From a virus, in the IMG/VR virus record IMGVR_UViG_3300034284_000150, positions 1 to 40,776 of that record: a stretch of 40,776 bases of DNA; one strand, given 5' to 3'. Positions 27,700 through 37,950 of the stretch are shown here, in pieces (the first letter of the stretch is position 1; each line of letters starts with the position of its first letter). The notes below the pieces were generated by a model. That model was not told the DNA's origin, did no database searches, and saw only the letters and a list, made by a program, of their open reading frames with translations. A program made the translations under genes and the position numbers.

Positions 27700-29022
27700 C
27701 TATATTTGTCCTGCTGCTCTATCTCTAGATGCAAGTCTTCCGGCTCTACCACCGAATCTTGCTTGCTCTCTTTCACTTAAGTTTTGAATGTTTTGTAATG
27801 ATTGATAGTTTTGGTCAAATACTGCAGAAAATGCTTGTTCTTGAGTATATGCCTTTGCTGGTTCAATACCAGTTTCCATAGAAGTTAATTTCTGTGCAGT
27901 CGGAAGTATTGCTGCTGCTTGTCCAAATTTAGGTTTAGCAGATGCATAGCCTTGACCCTTAGCAAGAAACTCACCTGCTGCTGCTTCACCAACTGTTAAT
28001 CCTTGGCTTTGGGCTGCTGCCATAATTCCATATCTATTTACTTTTCTTTCCAAATCTGCAGCACCTTCAGCACCTAGTAATAGTGCTTTACCAAGGTCTG
28101 TTCTAGTAGCAAATGGCATCTTGGCTTTAACCATATCAGACCACTCTTTTGGAGCATTATCTATAGCATCAAATACATCAGCAATAATTCTAGTGCTTTC
28201 TAATACTGACTTTCCAGTACCCATAACTTCATTTAAGAATGTTTCATTTGCTAAGTCGCCTAAGTTAGATTTGCGTAAAACCTCAGAAATTGCTTCTTGG
28301 GACTTAACATACTCCGCTAATGTAGGAACATCAATAACTTCTCCTGCAGCACGTCTATCTGCTAATTTGAATATTCCACTAAATCTGTTGGTAAACTCTG
28401 GTATCAGTTTGTTTTCTTTAGCATCATAAAGTGCTAAGTTTATAGAATCAGGTATTGTTGAACCTGATTTATAATATTTTGATACAATGCTATATAATTG
28501 CTTTACATATGGTTTTGATGCTTCGGCAGCACCCATAAGTAATTTAAGTGTATTTATAAATGCTTCTTCTGATAAATTTTTAGTAATCTCTTCTTCATAT
28601 ACAGCACCAGGAACATCTACAAAAGTAACTCCTGCTGCTTCGGCTAAAGCATCTGTTCTTTCTTTACCGTATACTTTGGACAATTCAATTTGTTCAGGAG
28701 TTAGTCCACCATATTTATTTATTCCAGTTGCTGCTGCTTTTGCAGCATCTGCTTCTGATTTTAATTGAGCGGATGTTTTTACAACTCTGCCAGCAATTGG
28801 GTCGTATATTCCACCAGGATTACTTAGTGCAGCAATTTGTGCATTAACCGCAGCCGCTAATTTAGCGGTACCACTAATAGCCTGTGTAAGAATTGGCCTA
28901 CCTTTTTCAAGGGCAGCAGCAGCACGTGATTCAGCGGCAGCCTTTGTTTGAGCAGCAGCCGTGTTTTGGGCCTGAGCAGCAGCAATTGCACCTTGATTAA
29001 TAATCTTTTTGGGTGTAGCCAT
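27700..29022 (-). CDS. Putative internal virion protein, 440 residues
   Basis: Ala-rich, helical, beginning with a long Ala/Gln/Lys helix and ending with QNIQNLSEREQARFGGRAGRLASRD. No enzymatic motif seen. With the 288- and 1676-residue genes upstream it forms a block of large helical proteins between portal and capsid genes, the position of ejection proteins in several short-tailed phages. This is an inference from position and composition. Confidence 0.6.
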   Translation of the reverse strand: MATPKKIINQGAIAAAQAQNTAAAQTKAAAESRAAAALEKGRPILTQAISGTAKLAAAVNAQIAALSNPGGIYDPIAGRVVKTSAQLKSEADAAKAAATGINKYGGLTPEQIELSKVYGKERTDALAEAAGVTFVDVPGAVYEEEITKNLSEEAFINTLKLLMGAAEASKPYVKQLYSIVSKYYKSGSTIPDSINLALYDAKENKLIPEFTNRFSGIFKLADRRAAGEVIDVPTLAEYVKSQEAISEVLRKSNLGDLANETFLNEVMGTGKSVLESTRIIADVFDAIDNAPKEWSDMVKAKMPFATRTDLGKALLLGAEGAADLERKVNRYGIMAAAQSQGLTVGEAAAGEFLAKGQGYASAKPKFGQAAAILPTAQKLTSMETGIEPAKAYTQEQAFSAVFDQNYQSLQNIQNLSEREQARFGGRAGRLASRDRAAGQI

Positions 29023-29888
29023 TATATACCAAATCCCATCGCTCTTGCTAGTTGTGCGGCAGCATTCTTAGCATTACCAATTTGTCTTTGTGTGTTATCT
29101 GCCTTTGGGTGCATTAGTGCTTTCTGAGTAGCCTCACCGATAGTTGCTGATGGTGCTTTTCCTATTACTCCATCTGGACGAAGTAAACTATCAATAAATG
29201 GGTCATTCAAATCTAATGAATCGACATCCGTTTCCCAAGCATCTGCAATTGCTTTTAGAACTGGATTATATAAACTACGAACAGTTGCTCCAGGTGTGGA
29301 CTTAAATCTATCTGCAAGTTGAGGATATTCTGCAGCAGCCTTTGCTGCTAACTCTGTCTTATAATCTTCAGCAGTAATCTTACCTGTGGCAATCCTTTTA
29401 GCAGCATCTTGAATTTCAATATCAGATACAGTGCTTAAGTTGAATGCTTTAGCAATTTGACGAGCATTAGTTAACGAATCAAGAGCCTTGGCTCCAAGAG
29501 CCTTCTCATCAGCAAAATTAACCTTAGACCATAGATAATCTCTAGTAAAGTCTTTAGGTTGAAAAAATGATGGAGAGGTAGTCTTGATTATGTTCTTGAT
29601 ATCTTCGGGAGTATCACCAGGTTTAGTCTGGCTTCTTACTGTTTGTACTACTGTATCAAGTTGCTTGTTCGCAGCCTCATTATACTTTCTAGTAAAATCT
29701 GCTAAATCCTGCTTTGATAGTTTTCCAGTAAATTGGATATCCACCATAATTGCATCAAGGAGTTGTTTGGCAGCAATATCGGTAAGTTTTATAGCATCTT
29801 TAGATATAGTGGTGCTATTTGGGCTAGCCCCTCCACCGCTAATTCTTGCCAATACAGCATTAACTAACGCGTCTTGTTCTGGTGTCAT
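29022..29888 (-). CDS. Putative internal virion protein, 288 residues
   Basis: Helical and charged, with no recognised domain. It is in the same frame-touching chain as its neighbours (start at 29888, where the next gene ends). Likely a structural or ejection protein by context; otherwise unknown. Confidence 0.6.
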   Translation of the reverse strand: MTPEQDALVNAVLARISGGGASPNSTTISKDAIKLTDIAAKQLLDAIMVDIQFTGKLSKQDLADFTRKYNEAANKQLDTVVQTVRSQTKPGDTPEDIKNIIKTTSPSFFQPKDFTRDYLWSKVNFADEKALGAKALDSLTNARQIAKAFNLSTVSDIEIQDAAKRIATGKITAEDYKTELAAKAAAEYPQLADRFKSTPGATVRSLYNPVLKAIADAWETDVDSLDLNDPFIDSLLRPDGVIGKAPSATIGEATQKALMHPKADNTQRQIGNAKNAAAQLARAMGFGI

Positions 29889-32800
29889 TATTGAGCATCC
29901 TTTAACATATCTTCAGAGAAGTTTCTAATTAGTATTTCCTTTAATTTTGGGTGCCAAGTTTCTGATAATACTTCCAATATTTCAGCATAACCATCTTGAG
30001 TTTTTGCTTTTCTTGGGTCTCTTTCAGGCAAACCTTTATAGAAAGTAGTAAAAGTATTTCTTATGCTTACAAAATCTTTTACATCTGACCACAGTTTAGT
30101 ATTACCGTACTTTTCCATAAAGTCTTTATCAGAGACAATTTTATTCAGGCCATAAGCATACTTATAGGCTCTATCTCCACCCTTAGGGTTATTATACTCC
30201 ACCCACCAAGATTCGCTAATTTTTCTCAAATCGTTACTAGCGGCATCTTTAAGAAGAACTTTTAATTCTGGAACAGAACGTAAAGGCTTTTTATATATAT
30301 CTTGGGCCTTCTTTTCTAAAGCATCCACTAAAAGATTATAACCTTGCCAGGCACGGTTTTTTAATCTTCGACGTTCTTGCTCTTCAGGAGTAATCATATA
30401 ACTATTTAATGGACTACCATCTGGTAGTTTAGTTTTAGGATTCCTTAAAATGTTATATACGGTTAGATTAAAGTTATCTTTAGTATCTATATCTAAACTA
30501 AGCAATCCAATTAACTCTGGGTCAACTTTTGCTAAAGTAACTGCAAGGTCAGTATTGTCCTTAAATACTCTATTATAGGATTCAGCGTTAGGTTGGATAT
30601 ATGCTTCTGGACTAGAACCTTTGAATGTAATTCTATCTAAAGGAAAGTCGGCACCTAAACGTTCATTAAGTTCAGTACCAGCAAGTTTCTTGGCTTCTTT
30701 TTCGTCAATTCCTTTTTGCCTGTATTTATTAACCAACATACCATATAGGTCATCGTATATAGCCATAGGGTTTGTGTCGACCTTTGCTGGTACACCAAAT
30801 ATGTTAGCGAAAGACCAGGACGCTTTTACTCCAAATTGCTCTCTTGCAATCATGTTTATTTTCTCAGGACCAGGATACTTCTGTATTTTTAGGTCATCTA
30901 ATGTCATATAGTAATTATGAACATCTGTCCATGAATCAAGGAAGTCTCTTTTACCTTCTGGACCTGACAAGTAATTGATAGCATCATTTGCCCAACGAGG
31001 GATTAATGCTTCTTTTATTGACGGTTGAGGACCAAATGGAAATACCACATCATAATATGAACCTAAGTAGTTTTTAAGTACATCTTCTGCGTTTGGCATT
31101 CCACCATAAATCTTAGATACGGCTACGCTTCCGAATATGGATGGTGTTGGATAGTTAAGCAAGAATCCAATAGACCTAGCATTTAATCTAATACCTTTAC
31201 CATCAAAGAATCCCATTTCTTTACTTAGTGGGACCACTATGTGTGTTGCTAATAATGGGTCACTAGTTGGTGCGCCGTACTTATCTACACCGAAAGACCT
31301 GAATGTTGCTTGATAATTATATAAGAATTGAGCAACTCTCTCAGGATTATTTAGGGCAAACTTACCATACCTATAGAAAGCATTTAAGGATGCTGCTGGA
31401 AATGCTGTTGCTAAACGTGCAGCATATAAAGGCTTGCTTTGTCTGCGAATATTATAAAAGGTACTTTCGTTCTGCTGTAATGCTTCTCTAGAAGCAGCGG
31501 AACGTAGAACATTTATTTTATCTAAATCAACAGTTCCATCTTTTTTAACAAAACTAAAACCTTGCTCTTCAAGTTCTCTTGTCTTACGTTGTAGGTTTTG
31601 AACAAAGAACTTGTTTCCAGAAGCCCAACGAATTGGATTTTCTGGTGCAGTTAGTTTAGAAAATATTGCAGATGCTGCTCTATCAAGTTGTTTTTCTACC
31701 CATCCTAAATTCTTAACTCCAAATTCAGATGCATTATGTACATCAAAATCAAGTGGATGAATTGGACTTAGGTTTCTTAAATCTTTAGAAAGAATCTTTT
31801 GAAGTTGAACTGAATCTACTTCGCCAGCAAGTGCGGCAAGTCGGGCTTCTTTATCAGGTAAGAATCTGTTTACTAAGGCAACCTTATCTGCAATTATACT
31901 TGGTATGTCAGCCTGGCTAACTGGACCAAATTGCTCAAAGTATCCTAGATTCTTGTTGCCCCATGCAATTAATTCTTTTTCTGGAACATCAGCAAGAATC
32001 TGGTCTATCAACTTATCGCCTCTTAAAGAACGATTAGTGAAGTATGCCAACTCTTCAAAATATATTGGGTCATTAACATATGTTACAGTAGAAGAACCTC
32101 TTCTAGTAATCATTCCTTGACGGATACCTGTTGTTAACTCACCTAGATATGTAGCACTGGCAGTTCTAGCATTACCAAATTCTTGTTTCATAGCAAGACC
32201 AAATTGGTTAGCATTAAAAAGACTATCTACTGGCACATACTCATCATTTACAAAAATGTAATTTTTATCTGTGCCATAAAAACGTTCTTTGTACTTACTG
32301 CCTTTTTCGTATACTAAAGCCTGGTTATACTTTTGCTCGCCAAGGTCTTTAAGGATATTTTCAATTTTTTCATACTGTAAGGCAACCTCTTTATTTGTCT
32401 GAAGTATGTTTTTTGAATCAGGAGCCAGGGTTGCTAATGATGATTTAGACTTAGTTATAGCAGCCTTAGCAGCAAAAATCTCTCCAGAATACTTACCCTT
32501 TGTATCTACTTCTTTTTCTAGATACTTAATTCTTCGCTCTAAGTTTGCAACAGTAGGAACCTGGGCTGTAAGTTTTCCAAATGGGCGTATAGCATCTCTA
32601 AGTTCTAATTCTATATCATCAACCAACTTATCTGCTGCTTTGAGTTCGTTAACAACTCTTGCTTGGTTATCTCTAATTGCTTTTGGTGATGGCTTAATCT
32701 GGCCTACACCTAAGAATGTATCAAGTTCTGATGTTAGATTATTAAGATTAGTTACTGCTTTGTCTAACTGCTCTGTTAATCCCTCTACAGTTTTATTAAT

Positions 32801-34918
32801 AGCAGATATTTCTTTAGCATTATACTTAGCAGAAAGTTTTCCAAAAAGTCTATTTTTATTATTTTTAATAAAGTTCTTAGTCATGCTAGGAACTCCATCA
32901 AGAACGATTGATGTACCATGCGCCATAGTAGCACTAAGTGAAGGCTCAAAAAGGCTGTTCTTAGGAATGTAGTTTGGACGTGCCAATACATCAACAGACC
33001 AGTATTTATTTGTTACTTCAAATACTCGTTGAGCAATTTCGCTGGCTTCTACTGTTAACTTCTGTCCCTTTTTACCAATAGGACCTTTTTTCAATGTTGA
33101 TTTTTTAATTTCATTTTCAATCATATTCCAAGGTGCCACTCTGTAAGACTCTACTAACTGTCTTTGAGTTTGGGCATCTGTTAGGATACGCATACCCTGT
33201 GCGTCCATACCATAACCAGTTCTACCAATAGAATCCATCGTACCGAAAATATGGTTCTTGATTGTTTGCGTAAATTCTTTAATTTTTGCTACATCGTAAT
33301 AACCGTACTTAGCCCCTATAATGACTCCTAATTGGTCATCAAGAGCATCTAATACATTAACCCTAGATGCGTCGTCTTTAGCACTTACAAAGTCAGACAT
33401 AATCTTGTTACGAAAATCTGCAACACTTACAAACTTACCAGGTGCTGTTTCAACTTGGTTTGGAACACTCTTACCAAGTATGCCTGCAGTTTTAGTATAT
33501 CTTAATGCATCAATACTGTCAAATACCGCATTCAATTCTTTAACACCATCTAGCGGACGAACACCTGAAAAGGTCACATGTCCTAATGGTAATTGTGAGC
33601 CAGCAAAATTAACTACTCTGGTCAATGGACCATTAAGGCTATTGCCCAAGATACGTTGCCTGATAGTTCCTACTGATATAGCGGCTTTTTTACCTAAAGC
33701 AAATTTTGGCTCAATTGGGAAAAAATCTTTACCCATCTTAGGTGGGGTTCCAGTTTTAGGGTCAAGAAGAGCATCTTTAATTTGTCTATATTCTGGCACA
33801 CGATTAATTGCATCATCAAATGCTGCATTCATCCGTGACCAGGAAGTTTCATTAAATTCAGGTAATCTGCCAGTCTCAACTACACGATTTCTAATAATGG
33901 TATTAACGTCGCCAATTTCATACAAATCTGCTGGCGCATTTTTAGAAAGTCTATCTAATGCTGGTAAGTAACCTTTATCTGCAAGAATTAAATCTTTTAC
34001 GGTATCAGGATTGTTTGCTCTTAGTATCGGACCAATTAAATTTTCATTATTAGAAAATCTACCTAAAGTATTTGTTACATAATTAGCATCTGTGCTATTA
34101 GCAAGTTTTACTATTAGGTCGCCAGAGACTGTTTGTTTTCCGCCTTGAATACCAGTTTCGAAAGCCACACCATCATTGATGTCTTTTTCTAATTGACTTA
34201 CTGCAGTTCCTCTTGAACTTAATCCTGTTTTTCTGGCAGCAAATTTTCCACCTTTAGTTACAGCACCAAATGCTCCAGCAATAGCAACGTTAGATGCTAT
34301 AAAATCTGTAGTCCCTGTAAAATATTTACCAACTGTATTATCGACAAATGCTGCTTGAACATCATTATCATCCCATAAATCTATATTATCTAAATCTATT
34401 TGACCTAAGCCAAAAACAACATTAGCAACATCTTTAATGGGAGTTAAGTCTGACTTGGTTAACGCTTGTCCTAGACTTATTTTTTCTGAACGATTATAGG
34501 CACGTTTTAAATCTGATAGTTGAAATCCTTTTTCAAATTCTCCTGGTGAGTATAGTGCAGAATCAGAATCAGTTAGTAATGCCGCCGTCGAGATAGGTCT
34601 TGTTACGTATGGAGAAATTACCTCATCGTGAAGCATTACGCCAGCCTTTAAAACAATGTCATTGCTTGCTGCTTGAGACTTTGCAGAATACTTTAGATTA
34701 TCCTTGATTGCTTCTTGGGCAGATTTTTCTAGTCCAGCAATAGATAATTGTTTAGATGTTCCTATATCTACACCAGCAGGTATAACTACATTTGAAATTG
34801 CTTGAGCAGGACTTGAGATATTTCCAGTAAACCATCCAGCCCAGTCAGATACACCTTTGGCAAGTCCCTGACCTACTGGTTTAGCAATATTGTCAAGGAA
34901 GTCATTCCAAAGTGACAT
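29888..34918 (-). CDS. Very large putative internal virion protein, 1676 residues
   Basis: The largest gene, about an eighth of the genome. It begins with helical segments, a short hydrophobic stretch near residues 208-220 (FIASNVAIAGAFGAV), long charged helices and a coiled coil near 690-800. I see no nuclease, polymerase or transglycosylase motif. Its size, position before scaffold and capsid, and predicted helical character fit the large ejection proteins of T7- and N4-like phages better than a tape measure, because no tail-tube genes are present. Confidence 0.6.
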   Translation of the reverse strand: MSLWNDFLDNIAKPVGQGLAKGVSDWAGWFTGNISSPAQAISNVVIPAGVDIGTSKQLSIAGLEKSAQEAIKDNLKYSAKSQAASNDIVLKAGVMLHDEVISPYVTRPISTAALLTDSDSALYSPGEFEKGFQLSDLKRAYNRSEKISLGQALTKSDLTPIKDVANVVFGLGQIDLDNIDLWDDNDVQAAFVDNTVGKYFTGTTDFIASNVAIAGAFGAVTKGGKFAARKTGLSSRGTAVSQLEKDINDGVAFETGIQGGKQTVSGDLIVKLANSTDANYVTNTLGRFSNNENLIGPILRANNPDTVKDLILADKGYLPALDRLSKNAPADLYEIGDVNTIIRNRVVETGRLPEFNETSWSRMNAAFDDAINRVPEYRQIKDALLDPKTGTPPKMGKDFFPIEPKFALGKKAAISVGTIRQRILGNSLNGPLTRVVNFAGSQLPLGHVTFSGVRPLDGVKELNAVFDSIDALRYTKTAGILGKSVPNQVETAPGKFVSVADFRNKIMSDFVSAKDDASRVNVLDALDDQLGVIIGAKYGYYDVAKIKEFTQTIKNHIFGTMDSIGRTGYGMDAQGMRILTDAQTQRQLVESYRVAPWNMIENEIKKSTLKKGPIGKKGQKLTVEASEIAQRVFEVTNKYWSVDVLARPNYIPKNSLFEPSLSATMAHGTSIVLDGVPSMTKNFIKNNKNRLFGKLSAKYNAKEISAINKTVEGLTEQLDKAVTNLNNLTSELDTFLGVGQIKPSPKAIRDNQARVVNELKAADKLVDDIELELRDAIRPFGKLTAQVPTVANLERRIKYLEKEVDTKGKYSGEIFAAKAAITKSKSSLATLAPDSKNILQTNKEVALQYEKIENILKDLGEQKYNQALVYEKGSKYKERFYGTDKNYIFVNDEYVPVDSLFNANQFGLAMKQEFGNARTASATYLGELTTGIRQGMITRRGSSTVTYVNDPIYFEELAYFTNRSLRGDKLIDQILADVPEKELIAWGNKNLGYFEQFGPVSQADIPSIIADKVALVNRFLPDKEARLAALAGEVDSVQLQKILSKDLRNLSPIHPLDFDVHNASEFGVKNLGWVEKQLDRAASAIFSKLTAPENPIRWASGNKFFVQNLQRKTRELEEQGFSFVKKDGTVDLDKINVLRSAASREALQQNESTFYNIRRQSKPLYAARLATAFPAASLNAFYRYGKFALNNPERVAQFLYNYQATFRSFGVDKYGAPTSDPLLATHIVVPLSKEMGFFDGKGIRLNARSIGFLLNYPTPSIFGSVAVSKIYGGMPNAEDVLKNYLGSYYDVVFPFGPQPSIKEALIPRWANDAINYLSGPEGKRDFLDSWTDVHNYYMTLDDLKIQKYPGPEKINMIAREQFGVKASWSFANIFGVPAKVDTNPMAIYDDLYGMLVNKYRQKGIDEKEAKKLAGTELNERLGADFPLDRITFKGSSPEAYIQPNAESYNRVFKDNTDLAVTLAKVDPELIGLLSLDIDTKDNFNLTVYNILRNPKTKLPDGSPLNSYMITPEEQERRRLKNRAWQGYNLLVDALEKKAQDIYKKPLRSVPELKVLLKDAASNDLRKISESWWVEYNNPKGGDRAYKYAYGLNKIVSDKDFMEKYGNTKLWSDVKDFVSIRNTFTTFYKGLPERDPRKAKTQDGYAEILEVLSETWHPKLKEILIRNFSEDMLKDAQ

Positions 34919-34927
34919 TATTGCCTC

Positions 34928-35128
34928 CTAAAATTGTAAGTTATAGTTTGTAGAGTTTCCACCTTTAGGAATATCTCCAGTAATTGTTTCAATAAAAGCA
35001 TCTCTATCTTCTGTAGATTCCCAAGGAATCATACCTAAGGTAATCGCTATACCTGCATTTTGGTAACCAAGCGAAGAAGCAAACTTATCTATATTATCAT
35101 ATAGACTTCCAGATTGCCACTCAAACAT
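34928..35128 (-). CDS. Unknown small virion-module protein, 66 residues
   Basis: Mixed alpha/beta, no cysteines or membrane segment; starts FEWQSGSLYDNIDKFASSLG. It overlaps the previous gene by eight bases and precedes the 1676-residue gene. Unknown function. Confidence 0.65.
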   Translation of the reverse strand: MFEWQSGSLYDNIDKFASSLGYQNAGIAITLGMIPWESTEDRDAFIETITGDIPKGGNSTNYNLQF

Positions 35129-35603
35129 CTAGTTGACCAACTAAATAATTTACAAAACTTTTAAATGAATCTGGGGCATTTGGTGCCTTTGCAGCATTCG
35201 CAAATGATGGTAAATACTTTTTGACTATTGCTTGATTCTCAATAGGTCTTCTATCTGGATTTATATTCGCAGGAAGTACGTCGCTTCCTAATCCTCTACC
35301 AAAATCTACACCAGTACTTTGTGGTTCTAATGGATTTGCTGTATCATCTAGTAATGTTCTAAGTTTTGCCATAGAGGCTGATGGACGCATTGCGCCAATA
35401 TCAGGTGTTGTTTGAGGGTTACTCATCGGTGCTGCATTTTGTTGTGCCATTGTTTCGACTCCTGTAGAACCTAAGTTTTTCATACCTGGCATATACCTTT
35501 TAGGCTGTCCATTTTTTGAACCTGCCCCACCTGTTGCTGATACACCCATATTGTTTTGAGGTGCACTTGGGCGGTATCCACCGCTATTCTCGTTACCAGC
35601 CAC
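35121..35603 (-). CDS. Unknown disordered virion-module protein, 160 residues
   Basis: Rich in Gly, Asn, Pro, Ser and Ala for the first 100 residues, then a more ordered helical end (KKYLPSFANAAKAPNAPDSFKSFVNYLVGQL). It looks like a flexible linker or assembly protein. It follows the protease gene, so it could be one of its substrates. Confidence 0.65.
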   Translation of the reverse strand: MAGNENSGGYRPSAPQNNMGVSATGGAGSKNGQPKRYMPGMKNLGSTGVETMAQQNAAPMSNPQTTPDIGAMRPSASMAKLRTLLDDTANPLEPQSTGVDFGRGLGSDVLPANINPDRRPIENQAIVKKYLPSFANAAKAPNAPDSFKSFVNYLVGQLDV

Positions 35604-35611
35604 AGTTTCTC

Positions 35612-36154
35612 CTACTTAATTTTTCTAGGTTGTTCTTTTGATATATAAGGACCTGCAGTAAATGCAGTAAGTTTAGATGCAATTTCCATTGCCTCATATG
35701 CATCAGCGCCAGCATGTATAGCACCAAGTGCGTATGCTGCTCCTGAGCCTGCAGCGTATACTCCATCTGCAGATTTACTTATAGATAACTCTTGGTCAAC
35801 ATCAAATATCTCTCCACCAACAGCCATTATAAACTGAAAGCGAGTTTCCTTAGTATCTTCATCAAAGTTATAGCCATTATCTGACATACATTTACGCAGA
35901 GATGGCATTGCTTTTACTACCATAAAATGATATAAATCTTCTTTGTCTTGCTTTGTAGGAGTTGGTGGCTCCCAAACATGTTGTGCTATATCACAGGGTA
36001 GTGTCTCACCAGAACCAGCAATTAAGAACATACCATTTTCTGAAATTTTTCTTACTTCAGGATGTGTATAAATTCTACCATCAGCATCTGTAGTTCTACT
36101 ATCGGCAACTAAGAAACAACGGTCCTTATGTTCTATTCCTATAATTGTTGTCAT
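35612..36154 (-). CDS. Proteasome beta/HslV-like Ntn protease
   Basis: 180 residues matching the proteasome beta and HslV fold. After Met removal the chain would start Thr1-Thr2-Ile. Asp17 and Arg19 fall exactly at the canonical positions in VADSRTT, and the catalytic lysine aligns with Lys35 in VRKIS, two residues later than the usual Lys33. IAGSG and the YAAGSGAAYALGAIHAGADA helix start are also conserved. It is predicted to be a threonine protease that forms a ring. It lies between portal and the internal virion proteins, where head-maturation proteases are often encoded, so it may cleave scaffold or other head proteins. No ATPase partner is encoded, and no classical prohead protease was found. 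Confidence 0.8.
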   Translation of the reverse strand: MTTIIGIEHKDRCFLVADSRTTDADGRIYTHPEVRKISENGMFLIAGSGETLPCDIAQHVWEPPTPTKQDKEDLYHFMVVKAMPSLRKCMSDNGYNFDEDTKETRFQFIMAVGGEIFDVDQELSISKSADGVYAAGSGAAYALGAIHAGADAYEAMEIASKLTAFTAGPYISKEQPRKIK

Positions 36155-36168
36155 TGTCCCCTACCTAG

Positions 36169-37944
36169 TTAACTTCTTGTTACTACTCTTCCGCCTGCTT
36201 TTCCACTTGCTGTTAAACTTGAAAGAATTGTTTGAATGTCAGGTGATTCCTGTTGTGGTAATGATATTGGTTCTTCTTGAGGAGGACCTCCTACTGGAGC
36301 ACCAGAGGGAGCAGGGGACGTTTGCTCAACCATAGGATTAGAGGCGCCAGCAGGAGGAACCTGTTGTTGCGGTGCAAAGGTAGCCTCAATAGCATCTTCT
36401 AATGCTTGTCCCTTTTGGCGAGCCTTGATAACCGCAGCAATTTTATTTACCATATCTGATGGGTCTTGTCCCTGTGTTGCCATCGCTGGTATGGCCTGAG
36501 CCATTGCTGTAATACCACTGAGTAATGCTGTACGCATATCCTCAATTTCAATTTTCTCAAGTTCTTGTGTTACGTTAACAGTAAATGGCAACTCACGCAT
36601 AGCCATATCTTTAGATATTAACTTACCACCAAGTGCTTGAAGCATGAAGATAAGACCTTGGGCTGGATTAAGACCAGCAAGCATACCATAACGGACATCG
36701 GCTGAATAATCACCCTTGATGTCTTTGGTTGGCTTATAAGTAATTTCATATGGTGAGCCAGAATCTACACCACGAATTGTTTTCTCTTCTGGATATATTA
36801 ACTCATCAACTTCAAAACAGATACTGATTACATCACGAAGTCCAGCAGCAAAGATTGCTTGGGCTGATTTAACCTGTGTATCAAATGCTCCCATAAGAGC
36901 CTGTACACCTTGACCAGTAACGATAGATGCATCAATGTTACCAGTACGAGACTCTGGATAACGAGCACCAACTCTAAGTTCTTGATTAAGTAATGTTTGC
37001 TCTGTGAATGCGCCTTGTGGTAGAGTAAGTTCTACACGACGAACACCTGCTGGGTTTGCGGTGCGGATAACCGCATCTCCACCCAACTGTAGTTCTTGTA
37101 CATCTTGTGGGAGTACAATAGGTGCCTGTACTGATTTCTCCGCTGCTTCCATTGCCAGTAAGGCGAAACGGTTGCGGAGTAACTGAATTCCAAGTACATC
37201 GTCGAATTGTCCACGTAACTCATTGTCAATAGACGGTTTACGTGCTACAACTACCATCATTTTACCAAGAGGATTCCTGGCTTGTGATAAAATTAAATTA
37301 TCTTTTGCTGGTACATATACAACTGATTGGTCTTTGTCGTAGTAGCGGATAATTTCTACTTGACCATTTAGGTCTTGCTTATATCCCATTCCGCCAAGAA
37401 GTATGTTATCATACTCTGGGAATTGTGCTACTAACTCACCAAGGGTAAGTGTGTATCTTTTAGCAAATGCTATACAACGTCCATATCGGTCAAACTCTGG
37501 GTATGCACCAATTGGGTTCTCTACACGGATGCGAGGCAGTTTAGCCTCATCATCCAATTCTATAATAAACGGAACAAAGCCGTAGGTTATATACCAGTCT
37601 GCTCCTGAGTACATCTGGACCGATAGGTCAGAATGCGAAAAGTAATTGCTAGCAATACGAGTACGCTTATCGGCAAAAGTACGAGCACGGTCAGAGACTT
37701 GATTAGCGGCTGAGCAGTTAACCGCCGGAAGAGGTGCCATAACCTCAGAAAGGTCCCTGGCAACGATATCAATAAAATTTGCAACGACATTAGCATCTAC
37801 ACCATCTGGAAAAAAGTCTGGATAGACTTCAGCAATCTTTCCTTTACGAACAGCAAGAACGTCAAGATTACGGGCATCTCTTTCGCTGTTTCGATAACGT
37901 AACGATTGTACCCGTGCCGCTATCTGTTCAATTGTTAATGCCAT
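36169..37944 (-). CDS. Portal protein
   Basis: 591 residues. The N-terminus is helical, followed by RIASNYF and a typical portal core with WYITYGFVPFIIELD, GAYPEFDRYG, YYDKDQSVVY and a long helix region (VQALMGAFDTQVKSAQ); the end is a Pro/Gln-rich tail. It is immediately downstream of the terminase, the usual place, and its length suits a portal of a short-tailed phage. Confidence 0.85.
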   Translation of the reverse strand: MALTIEQIAARVQSLRYRNSERDARNLDVLAVRKGKIAEVYPDFFPDGVDANVVANFIDIVARDLSEVMAPLPAVNCSAANQVSDRARTFADKRTRIASNYFSHSDLSVQMYSGADWYITYGFVPFIIELDDEAKLPRIRVENPIGAYPEFDRYGRCIAFAKRYTLTLGELVAQFPEYDNILLGGMGYKQDLNGQVEIIRYYDKDQSVVYVPAKDNLILSQARNPLGKMMVVVARKPSIDNELRGQFDDVLGIQLLRNRFALLAMEAAEKSVQAPIVLPQDVQELQLGGDAVIRTANPAGVRRVELTLPQGAFTEQTLLNQELRVGARYPESRTGNIDASIVTGQGVQALMGAFDTQVKSAQAIFAAGLRDVISICFEVDELIYPEEKTIRGVDSGSPYEITYKPTKDIKGDYSADVRYGMLAGLNPAQGLIFMLQALGGKLISKDMAMRELPFTVNVTQELEKIEIEDMRTALLSGITAMAQAIPAMATQGQDPSDMVNKIAAVIKARQKGQALEDAIEATFAPQQQVPPAGASNPMVEQTSPAPSGAPVGGPPQEEPISLPQQESPDIQTILSSLTASGKAGGRVVTRS

Positions 37945-37950
37945 AGTTTC

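Noticed and set aside
33321-33971. Rightward 216-residue open frame opposite the 1676-residue gene
   Set aside because: Antisense to a long continuous leftward gene; composition is Ser/Leu-rich as expected for a shadow frame, with no start signals.
29888-34918. Tape-measure protein assignment for the largest gene
   Set aside because: No tail-tube or tail-chaperone genes are present and the gene lies between portal and scaffold; an internal virion protein fits better.
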